From the NCBI RefSeq assembly GCF_002434265.1, contig NZ_DJJS01000008.1:541667-605666 (forward strand): a stretch of DNA of 64,000 bases, read 5' to 3'. The notes beneath the pieces were generated by a model. That model was not told the DNA's origin. It did not search any database and saw only the letters and a list, made by a program, of their open reading frames with translations. A program made the position numbers and the translations under genes. Origin of the DNA: Pseudomonas sp. UBA6562. Its GTDB lineage: Bacteria > Pseudomonadota > Gammaproteobacteria > Pseudomonadales > Pseudomonadaceae. Of the stretch, positions 26,746-38,125 are shown one piece after another. Within the stretch, counting starts at the first letter, position 1; each line of letters starts with the position of its first letter.

Positions 26746-26964
26746 TCAGCGCAAAACCCGCTTCTGCGTGCAGTCGGCGGGCGCCCCTTCTTCCTCGCCC
26801 CGATGCGCCTGGATGCGCCGGTAGATCTCCGAACGATGCACGTCGACATGCCGCGGGGCATCGACCCCCAACCGCACCACGCCGCGCTTGACGTCCACCA
26901 ACTTGATGACGATGTCGTCACCGATGACCAGGGACTCGCCGATTTCTCTGACAAATACCAGCAT
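26746..26964 (-). CDS. rsmI: divergent CsrA/RsmA paralogue, RsmI-like
   Basis: A 72-residue CsrA-fold protein: VGES-type start (MLVFVREIGESLVIGDDIVI), V-x-x-G-V-V-R-L-G-V-D-A-P core and VHRSEIYRRIQ with the conserved RNA-binding Arg (V-H-R, about residue 44). It is clearly diverged from canonical RsmA/RsmE, which start MLILTR; here the L4-T5-R6 region reads FVRE. Position next to yheU matches the third P. putida paralogue RsmI. It is a post-transcriptional regulator that binds GGA motifs in mRNA leaders. A leader hairpin (GCAGTC/GACTGC, 26976-27000) with an A/T-rich loop sits just before its own GGAGG site. Confidence 0.85.
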   Translation of the reverse strand: MLVFVREIGESLVIGDDIVIKLVDVKRGVVRLGVDAPRHVDVHRSEIYRRIQAHRGEEEGAPADCTQKRVLR

Positions 26965-27086
26965 GTTGTCCTCCAGCAGTCGTAAAAAAACGCAGACTGC
27001 CGGGGTAAGGCTGCCGTCTCAATAGACTGACGCTAAAAGAGACGTTTCCTACAAGCCAGGGTAAATCTCCCTACAGACTTCCCCCG

Positions 27087-27896
27087 TCAACGTGGCTCGC
27101 GCCGAGCACGCATCTTCACCGTCATCTCGGTCATCTCGCTGTAGATCCGTTCGGGCGTCTGGCATTTGACCTGCCAGGCCGCGCGGCCGGCCTCGTGGGG
27201 CAGAATCAGGAAGTCCTCGGCTTCGATACCGGCATAGATGCACTGCGCCACTTCGGCCGCATCGATGGGCGAGCTTTGCAACAGCTTGCCGACCTGATCC
27301 TTCATGGCCGGGTCCGGACCGCGAAAGGAGCTGAGCAGATTGGTCTGGAAGAACGAAGGGCAGACCACGTGCACTGCCACCTGCAACGGCCGCAGCTCCA
27401 CCAGCAGGCTTTCCGACAAGGCCAGCACGCCGGCCTTGGCCACGTTGTAGTTGCTCATGCCCGGCCCCTGCATCAGCGCCGCCATCGAAGCGACGTTGAC
27501 CAACCGCCCCCGGCTGCGTTCGAGCAAGGGCAGGAAGGCTTTGCAGCCCTTGACCACGCCCATCAGGTTGATCGACAACTGCCAGTCCCAGTCCTCCAGC
27601 GACAGCTCGCCGAAGAACCCGCCCGACGCCACGCCGGCGTTGTTGACGGCGATGTCGATGCCACCCAGCTCCGCCTCGCAGCGTTGCGCCAAGGCGGTCA
27701 ACTGGCTGTAGTCACGCACGTCGCAGTGTTCGGCGAAGCCCTCGCCGCCCGCCTCGCGTACCTGTTGCAACGTCTGCCGGGCGCTGTCCTGGTCGATGTC
27801 GGCCAGGGCAAATCGCCAGCCTTCACGGGCCCAACGCAGGGCGATTTCGCGCCCGAGCCCGGAGCCCGCGCCGGTGATCATCATTCGCTTGTGCAT
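27087..27896 (-). CDS. short-chain dehydrogenase/reductase
   Basis: A 269-residue classical SDR. The NAD(P)-binding TGAGSGLG motif is at about residues 8-15, NNAGVASGG at about 89-97, catalytic Ser in NVASM, and the YNVAK active site at about 151-155. The Arg after strand 2 is absent and Asp is present (LADIDQD), which favours NAD over NADP; this is inference. The C-terminal segment is longer than in minimal SDRs and aligns with SDRs annotated as acting on lipid or alcohol substrates. It lies upstream of rsmI on the same strand with a 122-bp gap. Confidence 0.85.
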   Translation of the reverse strand: MHKRMMITGAGSGLGREIALRWAREGWRFALADIDQDSARQTLQQVREAGGEGFAEHCDVRDYSQLTALAQRCEAELGGIDIAVNNAGVASGGFFGELSLEDWDWQLSINLMGVVKGCKAFLPLLERSRGRLVNVASMAALMQGPGMSNYNVAKAGVLALSESLLVELRPLQVAVHVVCPSFFQTNLLSSFRGPDPAMKDQVGKLLQSSPIDAAEVAQCIYAGIEAEDFLILPHEAGRAAWQVKCQTPERIYSEMTEMTVKMRARREPR

Positions 27897-28119
27897 GCCG
27901 CATGCCTCGACGCAATGGGTGTGGCGGCAGTCTAGCCAAGTCCGCCCGTTGGGCCGCTAACGATCAGGGTGCTGAATAAAGCGGCATGAAACGCAGGTGG
28001 GTGACAAATCGATAAAACTTTCTTCACGGCCCGCTGGTCGGAATTCACAAGCGGCCAAACCTGATGGAACACCGGACGCTCGACGTTCCCCAATCATTCG
28101 TTCACGCAAGGATTCCACC

Positions 28120-28272
28120 ATGACCACGATCCTCATCATCGTCCTGATTCTGCTGCTGGTAGGCGGCCTGCCAGTGTTCCCTCACTCCCGCTCGTGGGGC
28201 TACGGTCCGTCCGGCATCATCGGCGTGATCCTGGTGGTCCTGCTGATCCTGCTGGTGCTGGGCCGGATATAA
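28120..28272 (+). CDS. DUF3309 small membrane peptide
   Basis: A 50-residue peptide with two hydrophobic helices (TILIIVLILLLVGGLP and GVILVVLLILLVLGRI) joined by a polar loop containing HSRSWGYGPSG, the DUF3309 signature. It is probably an inner-membrane peptide; the function is unknown. The ATG at 28120 is the family start. The frame is open upstream to 27997 but that part has no match to the family. Confidence 0.88.
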   Translation: MTTILIIVLILLLVGGLPVFPHSRSWGYGPSGIIGVILVVLLILLVLGRI

Positions 28273-28349
28273 CGGCTCGCCTGAGCCGGTAGCCGACGTT
28301 CCGGCCACCTGCGCCACAGGCCAGAGCGGCCCCGAGCGACCGACGCGTC

Positions 28350-32039
<3,690 letters not shown>

Positions 32040-32051
32040 GGTCTGCGTCGA

Positions 32052-32684
32052 TCACACGATTCCGTTACGCCTGGCCAGGTCGGCCAGGTCGATCAGGGTG
32101 TTCACGCCCAGTTTCTGCAACAGGCGTGCCTTGTAGGTACTGACGGTCTTGTTGCTCAGCAACATCAGTTCACCGATAAGCTTGTTGCTCAAACCCCGCG
32201 CCAGGTATTGCAGGATCACCATCTCGCGGTCGCTGAGGTTGGCCAGGCAGTGGGCCTCGGGGGCCCGCATGTCCTGGCGGCGCACCGAACTGAACAGCAC
32301 GTCGGGGAAATAGGTGTAGCCCGAGCGGATCGCCAACACCGCCTTGCCCAGCTCGGTCAGGTCGTCGCTCTTGCACACGAAGCCCACCGCGCCGCCCTTC
32401 ATGCAGCGCAGCGAAAAGGTATCGGGCAGGTGCGAGGTGAGCACCAGTACCTTCGGCGGCGTGTCCAGCGCCCTGATGCGTTGCAGCACCTGCATGCCAT
32501 CAAGGCCGGGCAAGGCGATGTCGAGCACCACCAGGTCAGGCCGGTGCTCTTTGATCAGGTGTAGGGCATCCACACCGTTGTCGGCCTCGCCTACCACCTG
32601 CACCTGCTCATGGCTGAGCTGCAGGCGGACGCTGGCACGAATGAAGGGGTGATCGTCGACCACCAGGGCTTTGTACATGTCCAT
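32052..32684 (-). CDS. BvgA-like response regulator (NarL/FixJ family)
   Basis: A 210-residue regulator: receiver domain (about 4-120) with acidic pocket DD at 10-11, phospho-acceptor Asp in LVVLDIALPGLDG (about 55) and Lys in GFVCKSDD (about 105); C-terminal LuxR-type helix-turn-helix (about 145-208; LSDREMVILQYLARGLSNKLIG, then NKTVSTYKARLLQKLGV). It partners the kinase encoded directly downstream and lies 23 bp after the chaperone gene, on the same strand as the whole fimbrial set. Expected to bind DNA as a dimer upstream of its targets, possibly the repeat pair upstream of the pilin gene. Confidence 0.92.
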   Translation of the reverse strand: MDMYKALVVDDHPFIRASVRLQLSHEQVQVVGEADNGVDALHLIKEHRPDLVVLDIALPGLDGMQVLQRIRALDTPPKVLVLTSHLPDTFSLRCMKGGAVGFVCKSDDLTELGKAVLAIRSGYTYFPDVLFSSVRRQDMRAPEAHCLANLSDREMVILQYLARGLSNKLIGELMLLSNKTVSTYKARLLQKLGVNTLIDLADLARRNGIV

Positions 32685-32707
32685 GCTCCACTACCAGTTG
32701 CCTAGGC

Positions 32708-33445
32708 TCAGCTGTCGAAGGCCAAGTCCTGGGTCTTGTCGCCTTCCTGCAATTGCAGTTTGTAGGTGCGTCCAGGCTGAGCGGGCAACTCGCGCTCGCG
32801 CCCGGGCAGCAGGTGCAGCTTGGTCGGGGTCGCGCAGGTTAATCCCGTGGGCGCGCAGTGGCGCACATGGTCGAGCACCACGGTGGCGTTACCCCGGTTG
32901 TGCATGTGCAAACGCCCTTGGCGCATCTGTACGAGGGTGTCGTAATGGCTACGCTCGGGACGCACGAACAGCAGCGTGCCGTAGCCCGCCAACAGCTGCA
33001 CCCCGGCCTTGAGCGTGTCGCCATAGGCCTTGGCTTCGGCCTCGCTGAGGGCGAAACCGTCGCCCTGCTCGGGCAGCACCGGAATGAAGCGCAAACGGAA
33101 ATAGCGCTCGCGGTCGCGGTCGCTGCGGTACAACACACGCATCGCCTGCATGCCGCGGGCCGGCACGATCAGCCGCGCAGGGCTGACGATCAGGCCACGC
33201 TCGCTCAACGCCATGCCTTCGAGGTCGACCTCGCGCGGTTTGCCCTGGGCATCGTAAACCAGCTCTATCACGCTGACTTTGACGAAGGCTGTGGTGTCGC
33301 CGCCGTTGCGGATGCGCTTGAGCAGCGTGCTGGAGCCCGGCTCCAAATAGTCGTAAAGCGTGCCGACATTGAGTTCCGGCGCAGCGTGCGCCGGCCAGGC
33401 CACCGCCAATGCGGCCAGCCATATCAAGCACTTACCCAGAGCCAT
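32708..33445 (-). CDS. CS1-type (alpha-class) fimbrial chaperone
   Basis: A 245-residue periplasmic protein: signal peptide MALGKCLIWLAALAVAWPAHA, then an immunoglobulin-like domain (SERGLIVSPARLIVPARGMQAMRVLYRS is the chaperone core; FRLRFIPVLP follows) and a second small beta domain ending in TYKLQLQEGDKTQDLAF. This is the layout of CS1/CFA-I, CblB and EcpB/E-type chaperones rather than of PapD/CupB types. It holds pilin subunits and delivers them to the usher. GAGGAGG precedes the ATG. It is fourth in the fimbrial operon. Confidence 0.8.
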   Translation of the reverse strand: MALGKCLIWLAALAVAWPAHAAPELNVGTLYDYLEPGSSTLLKRIRNGGDTTAFVKVSVIELVYDAQGKPREVDLEGMALSERGLIVSPARLIVPARGMQAMRVLYRSDRDRERYFRLRFIPVLPEQGDGFALSEAEAKAYGDTLKAGVQLLAGYGTLLFVRPERSHYDTLVQMRQGRLHMHNRGNATVVLDHVRHCAPTGLTCATPTKLHLLPGRERELPAQPGRTYKLQLQEGDKTQDLAFDS

Positions 33446-33555
33446 GGGCCCTCCTCATTGATAGCGAAAGAACATCACCGGCGCATTGTTGCGAAGGTGT
33501 GCCGGAATGGATGCCGGAAAAGTCTCAAAGAAAAAGAGAAATTTCTGATGGCGAT

Positions 33556-34767
33556 TTATAGATCCGCGTCGAATACCACGGTCACTTCGCCCCCATAGGT
33601 ACTGCCGGGGTCACGCACCATTTCCTCGACTCCCGAGCGGTCCACTTCGAAATGCAATTGGCTGCGTTCGTCGCTGAGCGCCGTCGACTGTTCGATGCGC
33701 AAGGGCGAAGCCGGACCGAAGGGGATCGGCGCCCTGTCGACGGGTGCGTTGCCCGTGCTGGCCCCGCGCGGCAAGCTCAACGTAACCAGCACCGGTACTT
33801 GCCGACCTTGGGCGTTGCGGATGGCGCAGGCATCGCCCGCCCGATGTTCGCAGCGTCTGAACACGCTAAACGGGCCGGTGGACCAGAGAAAGAACGGTAA
33901 GTCGCGGTGCACCTTGGGCGGTAGGCCGCGCCCGGCCATCCATCCCTGCCAACCGCCTGGCGGCTCCAGCACGGCATGCTCGAAGCCCGGCGGAAAACGG
34001 ATGTCCAGGGCATGCTCGACGCTCAACTCGAAGTTCACGGTCAGGCTGTTGGCGTTGAGGTTCTTGACGTTGTTGCCTAGGTCGATGTCCATGCCCGGGC
34101 CGATCAGGTACGTCACGCTGCCCCGGTAAAAGCCTTGGCGCATGCGGTTGGGGTTGGGCAGGTACAGGTTGTAGCCCACGGAGAACGAATCAATCACGCT
34201 CTCGAAGCGCTCGCCCGGCGCAGATTCCGAAGAGTCCGAATAGCAGGGCGTTGGGGTGGCGGGCTTGCTGATCCACCAGGCGTAGTAGCCATAGCGGGGA
34301 ACGCTCGGATCGCCGGGGTCTTCGTCCCAACTGCTGGTCAGCGCGGTACAGCCACCGCGTACCTCGCCGCCCATGGTCGGTGGCGGGCTGCTCGAATAGC
34401 TCCACATGTTCTGGCTGACGCTGCCGAACGTCAGGTCGAGGGTGTGGCTCTCCCCCCGATTGTTGGTCACGGTGACCTTGCGGTTGCCGGGCATGCTGAT
34501 GTAGAAGCGATCGCGCACGTCCGGAGCGTACGCCACGCTGACCTTGCTGTAGGTGATCGGCAGGCCGACGGTGGTATGGCCATCGCAGAAATCGGGCAGA
34601 CCGTTGCACCAGCCCGAGGGCGGTGTGGTGTTTTCGAATTCGCGGTCGGTGCCACCCACGTAACGCGCGGTGAAAGTGATGTCCGCCGCCTGGGCAGCGC
34701 CGCTGCCGGCCGACAGCAGCAGACACAGGGTCGCCAGGTAACGGCCGAAGGGTCGTTGTTCACGCAT
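33556..34767 (-). CDS. CS1-type fimbrial minor subunit / tip adhesin
   Basis: A 403-residue exported protein with signal peptide to about residue 27 (ending GSGAAQA). It is rich in Gly, Pro, Ser and aromatic residues, with paired cysteines (SGWCNGLPDFCDG; later RRCEHRAGDACAI), consistent with a receptor-binding domain in the N-terminal half and a pilin-like domain at the C-terminus ending in TYGGEVTVVFDADL, a typical donor-strand-type pilin end. Family logic (CooD/CblD/CfaE, also about 360-400 aa) says it caps the pilus and starts assembly. GGAG precedes the ATG. It lies 57 bp after the usher gene. Confidence 0.75.
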   Translation of the reverse strand: MREQRPFGRYLATLCLLLSAGSGAAQAADITFTARYVGGTDREFENTTPPSGWCNGLPDFCDGHTTVGLPITYSKVSVAYAPDVRDRFYISMPGNRKVTVTNNRGESHTLDLTFGSVSQNMWSYSSSPPPTMGGEVRGGCTALTSSWDEDPGDPSVPRYGYYAWWISKPATPTPCYSDSSESAPGERFESVIDSFSVGYNLYLPNPNRMRQGFYRGSVTYLIGPGMDIDLGNNVKNLNANSLTVNFELSVEHALDIRFPPGFEHAVLEPPGGWQGWMAGRGLPPKVHRDLPFFLWSTGPFSVFRRCEHRAGDACAIRNAQGRQVPVLVTLSLPRGASTGNAPVDRAPIPFGPASPLRIEQSTALSDERSQLHFEVDRSGVEEMVRDPGSTYGGEVTVVFDADL

Positions 34768-34824
34768 TGCAATGCTCCACAAGGGATTGGGCCTGGCCGA
34801 TGGCACAGCGCCGGCCAGGCGCTA

Positions 34825-37329
34825 TCAACTGTCGCCGGGCGCCACCGCGCCCTGCGCCGACAGCAGCGGGCCGGGTACGCAGGCCAGGTCGCCAGCCAGC
34901 ACGATCTGCTGTTCGCGGGTGTAGCGTTCGAGGTCCAGGTCCAATTGGCACAACGAGCGGTCACGCTGGCGCACTTCCAGCGACGGCGCGGACTGGCTCA
35001 TCTGCACCGTGAACCAACCGTCCGCCTCGCTGATGCTGCGGCTGGCATGGTTGATCACCGAGACGCCTGCCAAGCCTTTACCCTGGGTATCCACCAGGCG
35101 CCCGAGCACGGTCACGGTGCGTAGTACACGCACCTGCTTGAAGCCCACCGCACCGCGGTTGAGGTGGTAGTCGACGGTGTTCGGCTGGATCACTGCCACC
35201 GGGTCGTCGTCGCCGGTGAAGTCGAACTGCACGTTGCCGGCCTTGTAGGCCGACACCGGCACCAGGTTGCGCCCGGGGCGCAGCCGCGTGCTCGGGCCTT
35301 GGGTATCGTAGGCGCGCAGTTCCAGGTCCGGCAGGTCGGTGTCGACGTCGACGATCAGGCCGGCGTCCTGGGGAATGATCTGCCCGCTCAAGGCCATCGC
35401 GCCGCCGCCCACCGCCACCAGGCTCTGCAGGTTGAAGCCGCCGCTGAACTGGCCGCTGTAGGACGAGCGCTGGGCGAAGGCATCGCCATACAGGTACTGG
35501 TTGTGGAACTGCAGATTGCCCACCAGACCTGTGCCGTAACGGTCGAAGCTGGCGGTGCCGGACACCGTGTGCAAGGCGCCCAGTTCGACTTTCTGCTGGT
35601 AGGTCAAGGCGGCGTTCTGGTCGCGGCCGCCGTCGCGCGACGTGCGGCTGCCCAGGGTGGCGCCGATGCGCCGGCCCGGCTCGCCCAGGCTCATGCTCAC
35701 GCTCAGGTTGACGCCACGGTCACGGGTGTCGCCGGTGCTCAGGGTGCCGGGCCGGTCGAACAGCGAGATGCGCCAGTTGGCGTCCGAGCCCAGCAACTTG
35801 CCATAGAACGCCCAGCCCAGGTCGATACCCAGCCCTGCGGAGGCGCCGCTGCTGTGGGCCAGCCGCAGGGTGGCGGTGCTGCGGTTGCTCAGGCGCTGGT
35901 TCCACGACAGCGAGGCTTGGCTCACGTCGCCTCGCTCGAAGGACGACGTCCGGCGACCCCGCTCGGCCAGCACGCGGCTGCGGCTGTAGCTGGCGACCAA
36001 CGAGCCGAACTCATGGTCATGGATCAGTTGCAGGTCGTAACCGCTGCCCTGTCCGGAGGTCTGGTACAGGCTGCCGTAGAGTTTCAACCGTTCGCGGATA
36101 TCCCAGTCGAGCGAGGTGCCGTATTGCTGGGCCTGGTCGACCTGCTGCGCGGACAGGCCCAGCACGGCGGTGGGGTGCAGCAGGTAGTTGGTCAGCACGC
36201 CGGCGCTCAGGCGCGCGCCCTGGTCGTCGTCCCAGTTGCTCAGCAGCGTGGAGCGCTGCCCCAGGTACAGGTTGTAGCGCCAGCGGCTGTCGAGGTTGCG
36301 CCAGGTGCTGGGCTTGTAGACGAATGCCTGGGTGCGCGAGGTTTCCTGACCGTCTTCGATCAGGCGCACCTCGATCTCGTAGATGCCGGGCGGCAGCACG
36401 CGGGTGTCGAGGGTTTGCAGGCCCGGCTGTACGGCCTGGCTGTTGATCAGCACGCCGTTGCGGTACAGCTCGACGATGCCCGGTCGGTTGGGCGTGACGT
36501 AGATCGGCGTGGTGCTGGGCTGGCCGGCATCGATCAGCAGGCTGTCGCTGCTGCCCAGCATCACGCCCAACGTGGTTTGCGGGCTGTTGCCGTACAGCCT
36601 GGGTTGGCGAGTCAGGCCTTGGGCATCGGGGGTGAAGTAGCCCAGGCGGTAGAAGCGGTCGTCGACGACGCGCTCGGCGTACAGCTGGTCGAGGCGATGG
36701 CGAGTGCCTTGCCGATACTCGCTGCTGCGGTCCACCTGCGCCTGGGCCAGGGTGCTCCAGGCACCGAGGCTGCCCTGCCCCTGTAATGCGTAACGGCCAG
36801 TGGTGCCGTTGCCGCCGTCGACCAGGTTGAGCTGGTTGCGCAGCAAGAGGCCGTAGCTGCCGTCTTCGGGCAGGGCGTGATAGCGCGGGGCCTCGCCCTG
36901 TTGTTCGGCGTTTTCGGTGAGCAGGGACAGTTGCGAGTTGACCAGGCTGTAATGGATGGCCTTGAGCTTATCCGGGCAGTCCTGGCGGCAGTCGCCCAAA
37001 GGCCGACCGGCGCTCAAGCGCTGCAGCCAGCGACGGCGTACCGCAGCCGGTTCCTGGCTCTCCCGTACGTCGGTGAATTCCAGCAGTTGCACCCGGTCGT
37101 CGCGCGACAGCACCACCATGGCATCGCCCAGGTAGCGGCCGTCCAGATCGACCCTGACCGCCAGCGGCACTTCGAAAAAATGCGCTTCGAAGCCGCTGGG
37201 CAGCCCTTGGGCCGGCACCAGGTCGCCGAGTACGTCGGCGCTGGCTTGGCTATAGCTCAGCCAAGCGCCAAGGCACAGGCAAGCGCGTAGCGCGCCGTGC
37301 CGAGAACGGTAGAGAGAAAGTCTGGCCAT
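34825..37329 (-). CDS. CS1-type outer membrane usher
   Basis: An 834-residue outer-membrane protein. A signal peptide (ARACLCLGAWLSYSQASA region) is followed by a plug-containing beta barrel and a C-terminal domain with VSVINHASRSISEADGWFTV. Motifs such as RPGIVELYRNGVLINSQAVQP and LPPGIYEIEVRLIEDGQETS are typical of alpha-class ushers (CfaC/CooC/TcfC). It secretes and polymerises pilins at the surface. The ATG at 37329 gives a signal peptide; the longer frame back to 37737 runs antisense to the pilin gene and is not believable. Confidence 0.88.
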   Translation of the reverse strand: MARLSLYRSRHGALRACLCLGAWLSYSQASADVLGDLVPAQGLPSGFEAHFFEVPLAVRVDLDGRYLGDAMVVLSRDDRVQLLEFTDVRESQEPAAVRRRWLQRLSAGRPLGDCRQDCPDKLKAIHYSLVNSQLSLLTENAEQQGEAPRYHALPEDGSYGLLLRNQLNLVDGGNGTTGRYALQGQGSLGAWSTLAQAQVDRSSEYRQGTRHRLDQLYAERVVDDRFYRLGYFTPDAQGLTRQPRLYGNSPQTTLGVMLGSSDSLLIDAGQPSTTPIYVTPNRPGIVELYRNGVLINSQAVQPGLQTLDTRVLPPGIYEIEVRLIEDGQETSRTQAFVYKPSTWRNLDSRWRYNLYLGQRSTLLSNWDDDQGARLSAGVLTNYLLHPTAVLGLSAQQVDQAQQYGTSLDWDIRERLKLYGSLYQTSGQGSGYDLQLIHDHEFGSLVASYSRSRVLAERGRRTSSFERGDVSQASLSWNQRLSNRSTATLRLAHSSGASAGLGIDLGWAFYGKLLGSDANWRISLFDRPGTLSTGDTRDRGVNLSVSMSLGEPGRRIGATLGSRTSRDGGRDQNAALTYQQKVELGALHTVSGTASFDRYGTGLVGNLQFHNQYLYGDAFAQRSSYSGQFSGGFNLQSLVAVGGGAMALSGQIIPQDAGLIVDVDTDLPDLELRAYDTQGPSTRLRPGRNLVPVSAYKAGNVQFDFTGDDDPVAVIQPNTVDYHLNRGAVGFKQVRVLRTVTVLGRLVDTQGKGLAGVSVINHASRSISEADGWFTVQMSQSAPSLEVRQRDRSLCQLDLDLERYTREQQIVLAGDLACVPGPLLSAQGAVAPGDS

Positions 37330-37424
37330 CTGGCTGTCCGTTGGCAGTGCCGCCCCCTGCGCGCGAACGAACGCGAAGCAAGGGCCGGCAGTGACGGATT
37401 GAAGGGAATCTGAAGCGAGCGTGC

Positions 37425-37904
37425 TCAGGGCGCGGCGGTTTCGAACACCATGCTGACCAAGCCTTGGTAGTCGCCCGGCACGAAGCTGCCGGTAGACGGC
37501 GTCACGGCGGCGACCTGGAAGCCGACGGTCGTGCCGGCGTTGGCTTGGGCGGCAGGCACCACAGTGACGGGCGTGGTGCTCAGCGACGTACCGGCGACCT
37601 TGACGTCCAGGCCGATGGCCTCGGCACCGCTGGAAATGATCGCGGGCGAGACCAGGTAGGCCGAGATGTCGCCCACGGTGCTCTTGACCTGCAACTGCTT
37701 GTCTATAGTGCCGAACGCGCCTTGGAACGAGTTCCACGGCAGCTCCTGCGGATCGTTCATCCAGCCGCCGCCGACCGGCTCGACATAGAACGCGGCCGTC
37801 GGAACGGTGGCGATGACCTGCACTTGCTTCTCGATGGGATCGGCGGCCAGCGCGGCGGTCGCACTGAGCAAGGCCAGGGGAAGGGCCAGAAGGATGCGTT
37901 TCAC
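37425..37904 (-). CDS. CS1-type fimbrial major pilin
   Basis: A 159-residue pilin: signal peptide MKRILLALPLALLSATAALA, mature N-terminus ADPIEKQVQVIATVPTAAFYV (the donor strand in CFA/I-type pilins), and a C-terminal FVPGDYQGLVSMVFETAAP that matches the G-x-Y-x-G-x-V-S-x-V-x end of CfaB and CblA. No cysteines, as usual for this class. Translation starts at GTG 37904 with AAGGAG nine bases upstream. It is the first gene of the operon, consistent with high expression of the main subunit. Confidence 0.85.
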   Translation of the reverse strand: MKRILLALPLALLSATAALAADPIEKQVQVIATVPTAAFYVEPVGGGWMNDPQELPWNSFQGAFGTIDKQLQVKSTVGDISAYLVSPAIISSGAEAIGLDVKVAGTSLSTTPVTVVPAAQANAGTTVGFQVAAVTPSTGSFVPGDYQGLVSMVFETAAP

Positions 37905-38019
37905 GAATTCAATCTCCTTGAAAGGGCCTGCAAACACAGTGCAGGCAGAACGTCAGCCCGGCGGAATGCCGTCGACACAAGGATTATTCGTAAAAGGTTG
38001 TAGGCACGAACCCAGACCC

Positions 38020-38049
38020 TTCCCAAGGACGTGAGGAAATTTCCCAAGG
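38020..38049 (-). promoter_or_regulatory. paired 9-bp direct repeats upstream of the pilin operon
   Basis: TTCCCAAGG occurs at 38020-38028 and again at 38041-38049, exactly 21 bp (two helical turns) apart. The second copy overlaps a perfect palindrome GGAAATTTCC (38035-38044). They lie 116-145 bp before the pilin start codon, and about 35-65 bp before a plausible -10 (minus-strand AATAATCC, 37981-37988). This is the spacing expected of an activator binding side by side, and the response regulator at 32052-32684 is the natural candidate. Binding is inference. Confidence 0.45.
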
Positions 38050-38073
38050 CTGCTGCTTAGGCAAACCCCGGAC

Positions 38074-38100
38074 GCAAAAACGCCCCGCGAGCGGGGCGTC
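38074..38100 (-). terminator. rho-independent terminator of actP
   Basis: On the minus strand a GACGCCCCGC / GCGGGGCGT hairpin is followed by TTTTTG. It lies 26 bp downstream of the actP stop and separates acetate permease transcription from the fimbrial promoter. Confidence 0.8.
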
Positions 38101-38125
38101 AAGCATTACGCAGGGTCAATGCCGG

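Noticed and set aside
34825..37737. 970-codon version of the usher gene
   Set aside because: The extra 136 codons run antisense through the pilin gene and the signal peptide begins only at the ATG at 37329.
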